A stretch of DNA of 64,000 nucleotides from Amphiura filiformis (Eukaryota > Echinodermata > Ophiuroidea > Amphilepidida > Amphiuridae): positions 30,129,382 through 30,193,381 of the forward strand of contig NC_092629.1 of NCBI RefSeq assembly GCF_039555335.1, read 5' to 3'. The notes under the pieces are model-generated. The model was not told the origin of the DNA, searched no databases, and saw nothing but the letters and a program-made list of their open reading frames with translations. The translations under genes were made by a program, and so were the position numbers. Each line of letters opens with the position of its first letter. Positions within the stretch are counted from its first letter, which is position 1. This document shows positions 58,701 to 64,000 of this stretch, piece by piece.

Positions 58701-61538
58701 AGATAATTAAATACTTTTCATGCGGGGGCTATGTGGAATATTTTTAATGTATTCCTTGTACACTGAAATTTCACAATAAAATGTCCATTTGAAACAAAGA
58801 TGTTTAGTAAATGCTGACGATTTTGTTAATACGTACATATATTTACAGGATGCATCAAAGAAGTAACCGACATCACCGGTGTCATCGAAAGCCCAAATTA
58901 TCCTGGAAATTATGGCAACGACGATAAGTGTCTTTGGTATATAAAAGTAAGAGACTACAACAAATGTAAATGCTTTATCTGTTTATTGCTGCATTCTATT
59001 CAATTCAATACATGCATGATTCCTGTTTCTGTCCACTTTTCTCACAACCCACAAATGTCAGGTTGTTCACGCTCCGGGGCATAGTGTTATCGCCCCGACA
59101 TCTTCATGGCAGAAATCGCCATGGTAGGTTGAATCCACAGCCACGCATGGGCATTTTGTTCCGACCTGTTTAGTAGTTTTGAGACGCATAATGAGGAATG
59201 TCCGACTAAGGCTACTGACAATAGCCCGGTGACTGACCTCTCTGTGTGTGAGTGAGCATGGTATACGCCATGGGGTCATCTGCTTTTATACTGCCTCCAC
59301 GAGTGGCCTACGCTGCGCTGTAGTTCGGCACATATAAAATCAAGAATTTTTGTTAGTTTTTGAGCTCAATACGTACATTTCTTTCGCAATACGCAAGCTA
59401 ACGACTATCATATCCTTTCAACACATATTCAAACACAAGCAAAAAATATGGCCTCTTTAGAATAAAAAAATTACGGGAGATATTCATCATTTTCCACCCC
59501 GGTATCCAAAGATTTATCGTCTGAATATCAAATCGTGCATAGCACATTCACGTGTATCGATCCCGGGTATTGATTTTAGTGTCTCTGCTGTAATTATTAA
59601 CCAGGCGATGTCGGTGTGCTTGGTTCAAGCTATCTCCAGGTACAGGCAAGGTCTCATCATCAAATGAGATCCTTTTTTTTTGCTAATGATATCTAATATA
59701 TGTGGCTTTCATAATATAGAAACACCGAATGATTGTTGAAGTCGCGTGTATCACCACATTCGTTAGGGTCCGCTTTTTATGCGACACCCTGTATAGATAA
59801 TCATGATTTAGATCATGTAATGTACATTGAGTATTTGCTTTTTAAATACAGGGTTCTGAAGGATCCACCATAACTTTATCATTCGAGACGTTTTCGTTAG
59901 AGGGACATTCAACATGCGACTACGATTGGGTGCAAATCCGTACAGAGGCACCATTTACCAACGGAGGTCTCAAGTAAGTAATACACAGCTAGAAGATAAC
60001 ACAAAGGTTCTCAAAAACAATAGGTAGTGTCGGCGGCGTAGTACCGGGTGGGCGACTCCCGCTTGCACAACCGAGGCAAGACAAGGAGGAAAGATGGAAG
60101 AAAAATAGAAGCGGAAAGGTGATGCAAAGACGGAAGGGGGAGGGGGTGTGGAAAATGTGTAAATGTCCTTTGTGGGAAGTTACAAGTTAGACCTGTTAGT
60201 CTAAGTGGAAGTGAAAATTAGTCTCAAGAGAAAGGACATTTTCCTTTACATTTGCCGAAGTTATTTTTTATTATTGTTGAACTTTGCATTAAAATCTGTA
60301 AAATTTGCTAGCTACTATTAGAAGGAAATAATAGTGAAGGACCATTGCTGATGGAACTAAATTCCACCAGGGCTAAGTTTACACCCGGAACTCTTTTGTG
60401 CATACGGACCTAAATGTTTAAAAAACATAAGCCATTCACCGTCAGTGTGTCTTACTGAAAGAAGGTGACCTGATATATTTGGAAAATTGAATTCTTTAAA
60501 ACTTACGTATAACAAAAAATGTCGTCCCTTTCAAACGTTCATGCAAAAAGAACACATAAATGTTTCTTGCAAAGGTGACTAGTTCAGGCCTTCTCAACTA
60601 GTTTATTTGAAGTGCCAACTGGGAAATTTTTAGTGATCATGAAGTGCCAATATGTTAAGGGGGGATTTTGCGATGGAGCGGGTGCGTGACCACATCCATA
60701 GCTGGTGGGGTCCAGGGGCCCGCCTTATGGCCCCTGAAGGGGTCCAGTGTAAAAGGCCCGATCGCGGGGGTCCATGGGGCAGCGCCTCCGGAAGCTCTGA
60801 GATTTTAGAGCTTTCTAAAGGCTCAGGTATGGTATGTTCACACCTTTTTTGTTAAAAATGTATGTGAAAAAATTAGTAAGTTTACCGTGCGCCACTTCGT
60901 GCGCCACTTCGACTAACTCCAAGCGCCACAAGTGGCGCGCGCGCCGCCAGTTGAGAAGGCATGGACTAGTTCCTATGGAATTACTGATATTTATACAGCG
61001 CGATATTGGTAGTCTACAGTGCGGAATATTCGCACGCGCTAGCAGTAGGCGCAACAAAAGATGTGAAGTTGTAAACAAGTTTCGTTCATTTTAGAAAAAG
61101 GGGAGTTTTTATGACGGTAACTTAATTTTTGCTTTAAAAAATAATTTACAGTTATTAAAATGATATTTAACTAACTAAGAATGAGAATAAACGATAGGAA
61201 TTTTTATTTTGCAAGGTCCAATATTTTGTATATTTACAAGGTCCAATATTTTTATCGTAGTGGATACCGGCTACGCCGGCATCCACTACTCAAAATATTG
61301 GACCTGCCTGTCGTCTATCACACGGTAGAGGATAGGCAAAATAAAAATTCCTATCGTTTATTCTCTAAATGCAGGGTTAGTAATAAATTGTCCTTCTATA
61401 TCCAACAGATACTGTGGTGTCAATTCTCCAGGATCAGTTACGTCAACGGGAAGTAAAATGGTTGTTGAATTCGCAGCTGATTATTCTGTAAATGCGGGTG
61501 GTTTTAAAGCAAGTTGGGTCATTGGTGTACCGACATAA
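51643..61538 (+). CDS. Secreted astacin metalloprotease with EGF and CUB (BP10/SpAN-like), 10 exons
   Basis: Exons 51643-51738, 52754-52973, 53444-53558, 54955-55021, 55746-55949, 56280-56418, 56773-56892, 58849-58946, 59852-59973 and 61409-61538 join in phase to a 436-residue protein. Residues 1-19 form a signal peptide. Residues 20-83 are the prodomain, with the Asp switch FQSD (Asp55) that caps the zinc in zymogens. The catalytic domain starts after LSKRK. HEIGHSLGFHHE holds zinc ligands His172, His176, His182 and base Glu173; Met229 and Tyr231 are in the Met-turn SVMHY. An EGF-like domain (six Cys, about 282-314) and one CUB (322-433) follow. Sea-urchin BP10 and SpAN usually have more than one CUB, so this is a shorter form. 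Hatching or matrix processing in embryos is the family's known work; the substrate here is not known. No break is seen. Confidence 0.93.
52044..52400. mobile_element. AAACGTTTT-family MITE, diverged copy
   Basis: CCAACAAATACACATTAATG, GTCGGGTTATATATAAAGG and several AAACGTTTT match the full element at 28834. The right end is degraded. It lies in astacin intron 1, after the decayed G/C-run repeat at 51890-51975. Confidence 0.55.
52754..52973 (+). CDS. Astacin exon 2: prodomain and catalytic start
   Basis: Acceptor AAATATAG, donor GTAAGA, phase 0 in and 1 out. It contains the Asp-switch FQSDMKLT, a helix (RAEIEEAMGQ) and then LSKRKATAALQYRWPGASVP, the cleavage zone and the first strand of the catalytic domain. 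Confidence 0.92.
53444..53558 (+). CDS. Astacin exon 3: catalytic domain
   Basis: Acceptor TTTGAAG, donor GTAAGT, phase 1 in and 2 out. It encodes DTNAIRAAMSHWEEHTCVRF and TNFINFIKDD, the astacin helix and the first disulphide Cys. Confidence 0.92.
53926..54131 (+). repeat. Four spaced copies of CACATAGTGACGTATTTGC
   Basis: TATCACATACCGACGTATTT at 53926, then TTTCACATAGTGACGTATTT at 54006, 54079 and 54109. Each holds TGACGTA or CGACGTA, close to the CRE/ATF site. In astacin intron 3. Function is not shown; it may be a small repeat. Confidence 0.7.
54132..54954. other. Rest of astacin intron 3
   Basis: No exon was seen. The segment 54410-54530 is a diverged relative of 27690-28010 (TTGGCCCAAATTTTGA, ATCGATGGG, ATTAGCGGCA, ACCAAACTAAA). 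Confidence 0.4.
54955..55021 (+). CDS. Astacin exon 4: GCWSYVGR segment
   Basis: A 67-nt exon after TTTCGCAG with donor GTACGT, phase 2 in and 0 out. It encodes CWSYVGRIFGSQNISIGDGC, with the conserved GCxSxVGR and the Cys before the zinc helix. The donor position is set by phase with exon 5; it is the least standard donor of the gene. Confidence 0.88.
55052..55228. mobile_element. 177-bp hAT-like MITE
   Basis: The ends CAGGGGCGTAGCCA and TGGCTACGCCACTG are inverted with one mismatch. The flanks GCTATTCG (55044-55051) and GTTATTCG (55229-55236) match at 7 of 8 bases, fitting the 8-bp target duplication of hAT elements. It begins 30 bp after astacin exon 4. Confidence 0.72.
55336..55732 (+). 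repeat. Long imperfect (GAT)n microsatellite
   Basis: About 400 bp of GAT/GATGAC/GGT triplets, purest at 55635-55715, ending only 14 bp before astacin exon 5. It occupies the place of the polypyrimidine tract and yields poly-Met and poly-His open frames, which are not genes. Confidence 0.95.
55746..55949 (+). CDS. Astacin exon 5: zinc-binding and Met-turn exon
   Basis: A 204-nt exon, phase 0/0, acceptor ATTCTAG, donor GTAAGT. It encodes LGTVVHEIGHSLGFHHEQTR, PDRDDYVKVHVENI and YDYGSVMHYGPY, which together supply every catalytic and zinc-binding residue. A His stands where many astacins have Trp (GFHHE for GFWHE). Confidence 0.96.
56280..56418 (+). CDS. Astacin exon 6: end of catalytic domain
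   Basis: Acceptor AATTCCAG, donor GTAACA, phase 0 in and 1 out. It encodes YFSKNDEPTITADS, LSFADIKLANAVYECGG; the last Cys closes the catalytic domain. Confidence 0.92.
56773..56892 (+). CDS. Astacin exon 7: EGF-like domain
   Basis: A 120-nt exon, phase 1/1, acceptor CCGTCTAG, donor GTGAGT. It has six Cys: ACNQVSITCLHDG, then PDCTCICPPGYSGTTC. The exon codes one EGF-like module, a symmetrical phase-1 exon typical of shuffled domains. Confidence 0.92.
57069..57332. repeat. Two-copy tandem duplication (~132-bp period)
   Basis: TTTTGAAATACTGCACTGCT, AGTTTAACAAAT and TGTTGTCGTACA occur in order in both units. The first carries two inverted GCTCCTGGAGCAT elements, the second GAGCATG and GCTCTAGGAGCAT. 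In astacin intron 7. Confidence 0.75.
57719..58264. mobile_element. 546-bp CCCGGGGG-ended element with 8-bp target duplication
   Basis: CCCGGGGGGGTCACTC and GAGTGACCCCCCGGG are perfect inverted ends. AGAGGCGG flanks both sides (57711-57718 and 58265-58272). The interior contains four or more CC(T/C)(T/A)AA(T/G)TGGCG units. It lies within a longer direct repeat: TCTTGTTGCTGTA with GTAGAG occurs at 57663-57690 and 58274-58299. Confidence 0.82.
58427..58757. mobile_element. 331-bp foldback element
   Basis: GGTATACATAGGACATTTTT and its degraded partner at the right. The inner arms, TATTTAATTATGTTTGTACT and GTGTGTGAATTTTACATCC, pair with GGATGTAAAATTCACACAAA and the following sequence at 58660-58730. 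It ends 91 bp before astacin exon 8. Confidence 0.75.
58849..58946 (+). CDS. Astacin exon 8: CUB domain, first part
   Basis: Acceptor TTTACAG, donor GTAAGA, phase 1 in and 0 out. It encodes GVIESPNYPGNYGNDDKCLW, the CUB start with the first Cys pair and the SPNYPxxY motif. Confidence 0.92.
58947..59851. other. Astacin intron 8
   Basis: No exon or named repeat. A segment with GTGTATCACCACATTCGTTA and GCGACACCCTGTATA (59745-59795) resembles the end of a dispersed element but its partner was not found. Confidence 0.35.
59852..59973 (+). CDS. Astacin exon 9: CUB domain, middle
   Basis: Acceptor AATACAG, donor GTAAGT, phase 0 in and 2 out. It encodes ITLSFETFSLEGHSTCDYDW and VQIRTEA, with the CUB Cys and the acidic residues of the calcium site. 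Confidence 0.92.
60585..60963. mobile_element. 379-bp hAT-type non-autonomous element
   Basis: The ends CAGGCCTTCTCAACT and AGTTGAGAAGGCATG are inverted (one mismatch) and begin with the CA typical of hAT ends. A perfect 8-bp target duplication, GACTAGTT, flanks it (60577-60584 and 60964-60971). The interior is GC-rich (CCAGGGGCCC, GTGGCGCGCGCGCC) in an AT-rich intron. No transposase frame. In astacin intron 9. Confidence 0.88.
61183..61365. mobile_element. 183-bp palindromic MITE next to the last exon
   Basis: GAGAATAAACGATAGGAATT and its exact inverse bound it, with GGTCCAATATTTT inner arms and a GTAGTGGATACCGGCTACGC-type hairpin in the centre. It ends 43 bp before astacin exon 10, that is inside the branch-point zone. 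Confidence 0.85.
61409..61538 (+). CDS. Astacin exon 10: CUB end and stop
   Basis: Acceptor TCCAACAG, phase 2 in, stop TAA at 61536-61538. It encodes YCGVNSPGSVTSTGSKMVVE and GGFKASWVIG, the canonical end of a CUB domain. The protein stops three residues later. No AATAAA is seen within 900 bp; the first are at 62466-62475, beyond a MITE. Confidence 0.92.
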
Positions 61539-61810
61539 GAACCGACAACACTACAGCAGTTCCCGAACACACAACCACCAAGTACACAACCACCAACGTC
61601 ACCATGAAATGAAACTGTTTTTCAAAAGTAACCGATCAGGTAAAGGGCGTGGATTTACAGCACATTATAAAACGGTTACGCAGAACTCTTAGTCGTGTTA
61701 GCTGAAACCGCCAATGCAAGCAGATTTAATTTAATTTCATAATAATTATGGGATAACAATAAGTGTACATCACGCCGTTTCTGTAATGGCGTAACATTAC
61801 TGGGTGAATA

Positions 61811-62090
61811 GGGCCATTCCATTTAAAACCCACACTCCCCCTGTGGAAGATTTTGGAAATACCTTCCACAGGGGGAGTATGAATTTCAAATGGATTAGCA
61901 CAATAACCAACTCTATTTGAAACTCACCCTCCCTCTGTGGAAGATTCAGGTTGAATGTTTCTCAGGGGGTTTATGATATTCAAATGGAGCTGCCCAATGT
62001 GTTCATACCATTTGAAAATCATTCTCCCCCGTGGAAGATATTTCCAAAATTTTCCACAGGGGGGAGAGTAGATTTTAAATGGATTAGCCC
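61811..62090. mobile_element. 280-bp palindromic MITE, full copy
   Basis: GGGCCATTCCATTTAAAA and TTTTAAATGGATTAGCCC are inverted ends. Inside, CCCCCTGTGGAAGATTTTGG and CCTTCCACAGGGGGAGTATG form a hairpin, and the pattern repeats inverted in the second half. The partial copy is at 12079-12238. Confidence 0.78.
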
Positions 62091-62559
62091 ATAGTTTCAT
62101 ATTTTGCACCTCACTTTGAATATCGGGTAAAAGAAAATTTGTAATTTCATCAAAAAAGTTTCATATGGGGTAAGATTACTGAGATCTAATTTGAATTTTT
62201 TATTTTTATTTTGGTTTCTATATACATCATTCATATGTCAAATGATTTAAGCTTTTTTAAAGATTTTTGCTCATCATTTTCAGACAAAGGTGCCATCCGG
62301 GTTAGAATTAACCATTAGAGGCTGATATTTCTGTATAACCCGGCTGGCATTTCTGAAAAGTGACGTGACCTTAGATATTTGGGTTGAAAAATGCAGTTTT
62401 TATGGTTTTGTTTCCTTTTTTACCAGAACTGCCAAGATGAAAGTGAAAGTGAACAAATTAAAGTAAATAAATAAAAGTCATATTTGCTGTCGAAATTCAA
62501 TATTCGTTAACAAAAAAATTGATATCTTATCTTGATGCAATGTTTTGGGTGAAAATCAT

Positions 62560-63130
62560 TATTTTGATCTCTTTGTTCAATTTTGACCAAAAAAGTTAAT
62601 TTTACAAGTAAAAAATGGAATTTTAACAAAATATTTAAGATATTTGAAATAAAAAAAGTATACCAATGTATTGATATGAATATGAAAGTGCTTGAACCGA
62701 AGTTTTTTGATATGACTTCATGAAAATCGAAGGTCAACAAAAAACAAAACAAAAAGATCGTTTATGTCAGTTTTGCCATCAAAATCAACTGACAAATGGC
62801 AGGAAATGCCGTTGCTATGGTAACTGATCAAGCTATGACTTCTCCAATCATCCTAAAAGTGTTGTACCAGTTCGTATAAATAATATTGATTGCAATAAAA
62901 CCCTGTGTATTGCAAGTAAACAATAAAAAATTGAAAAAAAAAACCCGATTTTTTAAGAGGTCATAGGCTACGTCAAAAACATTAGTTTTTTTTGGAAGTT
63001 GCCATGATTCACTTTTTGATGTACACATTCATATCAATACATTGGTATACTTTTATCTCAAATTTCTTAAATTGAAAAAAATCCATGATTTACCATGTAA
63101 AATCCACTTTTTTGGATCAAATAATGCATT
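62560..63130. mobile_element. Foldback element beside the nested TGTGACC element
   Basis: GTATACCAATGTATTGATAT near 62662 and ATATCAATACATTGGTATAC near 63032 are exact inverses. The outer parts (CCAAAAAAGTTAATTTTACA and its partner around 63100) also pair. The right end abuts the element starting at 63131. No target duplication could be fixed. Confidence 0.65.
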
Positions 63131-64000
63131 TGTGACCCGGCAGCACAAACGAGCCGTAAATTCCCTAAATTGTATTCTGTGTTACGGTGTAAAATGTGTA
63201 CGAAGGTCGTATTCATCGATAACTTAAGGGATCTAAAATGAGCGTTTATTGCGTTTCGACAGTATTTTTTGTGGGACATGAGAGCACCTCAGACCTATCG
63301 AATTGCATTCTGAATACGAAGCATGTCTTTCTGATATCAAATAATTTTCATTTTTGAAAATCACAATATAATACAAATTTTATGACAAATTATAAAATTT
63401 GATATTTTTCAAATTTTGATATATAACAGTCCTCGAAGTAAATTATATAAATCTAATGACATATTCTTAAAGTGTATGTAGCAGGGAGGAAAAGCCGACG
63501 GTCAATTGAAAATTTTGACCTTTCATATTGAAGATATGGATTTTTTTCCCAAAAGACCTAATTTTTTTGGTGTTTTGGGAAAAAAATCCATATCTTCAAT
63601 ACGAAAGGTCAAAATTTTCAATTGATCGTCGGCTTTTCATCCCACCTACATACACTTTAAGTATAAATCATCAGATTTATAAAGTTAACTTCAAGTACTG
63701 TTAAATATCAAAAATATCAATTTTAATGATTTGCCATAAAATGTGTATTAAATTGCGAATTTCAAAAATCAAAATTATTTGATATCAGAATGACATTTCG
63801 TATTCAGAATGCAATTCGATATGTCTGATGTGCTCTAATGTCCCACAATAAATACTGTCCAAACGTTCATACCACAGCCCTTAAGCTGGCCCGACTTCCG
63901 TCTTATTTTGATAGTCAAAAACTAATCAATAATCCTATTGTTGAAGTGGATAATAAGCTTCTACCTTAGATGGCCGGCTATAGAACTTTTAATAGCTCTG
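63131..64000. mobile_element. TGTGACC-ended element interrupted by a foldback, cut by the window edge
   Basis: TGTGACCCGGCAGCACAAAC onward is nearly identical to 44412-44506 and, after the insertion at 63228-63880, 63885-64000 continues the 44509-44624 sequence. The right end lies beyond the window. Confidence 0.85.
63228..63880. mobile_element. 653-bp TTAA-flanked foldback element, copy 2 (nested)
   Basis: Ends GGGATCTAAAATGAGCG and CGTTCATACCACAGCCC, TTAA on both sides (63224-63227 and 63881-63884). The 44412 element has a single TTAA at the same point (44504-44507), which proves target duplication on insertion. Confidence 0.92.

Overview
The window is nuclear DNA from an intron-rich, AT-rich animal genome crowded with transposon remnants. 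The gene content (uroporphyrinogen decarboxylase, an ankyrin protein, a BP10/SpAN-like astacin with EGF and CUB), the SINE and LINE types, and a strong excess of the palindrome TAGGCCTA all suggest a marine deuterostome, most likely an echinoderm. That placement is an inference; nothing here fixes the species.

Three protein-coding genes can be assembled from short exons with GT-AG borders and consistent phases. (1) Positions 11155-19235, minus strand: the first three coding exons of uroporphyrinogen decarboxylase (UROD, fifth enzyme of haem synthesis). The rest was not found and probably lies beyond the left edge. (2) Positions 23002-40788, plus strand: a gene of 13 coding exons for about 643 residues, with an N-terminal Cys-x20-Cys-x3-Cys (TRASH/YHS-like) metal-binding module, about ten ankyrin repeats, an acidic segment and a basic Ser/Asn-rich tail. 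Its seventh exon carries a one-base net frame disruption with an in-frame stop. (3) Positions 51643-61538, plus strand: a complete 10-exon gene for a 436-residue secreted astacin metalloprotease with signal peptide, prodomain, catalytic domain, EGF and a single CUB.

Genes 1 and 2 are divergent, with their start codons 3.8 kb apart. Genes 2 and 3 are collinear, separated by about 11 kb of repeats.

The left 7 kb holds a two-monomer satellite (2382-4320) and a block of degenerate tandem segments (4625-6860). The UROD introns hold several MITEs and a 2.36-kb DNA transposon with a broken transposase-like gene. The first ankyrin intron (5.35 kb) carries about nine copies of an unexplained motif, TATTCGTAGGTAA. 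Later introns hold a tRNA-derived SINE, a 700-bp foldback, an LINE reverse transcriptase and a Tc1/mariner copy sitting 8 bp inside an intron. The 41-51 kb interval is a graveyard: BEL/Pao integrase, RTE-like endonuclease, foldbacks, a SINE, and a TTAA-flanked foldback whose second copy, at 63.2 kb, is nested in another element. The empty site of that insertion is preserved at 44.5 kb. Several small elements lie within 60 bp of exon borders.
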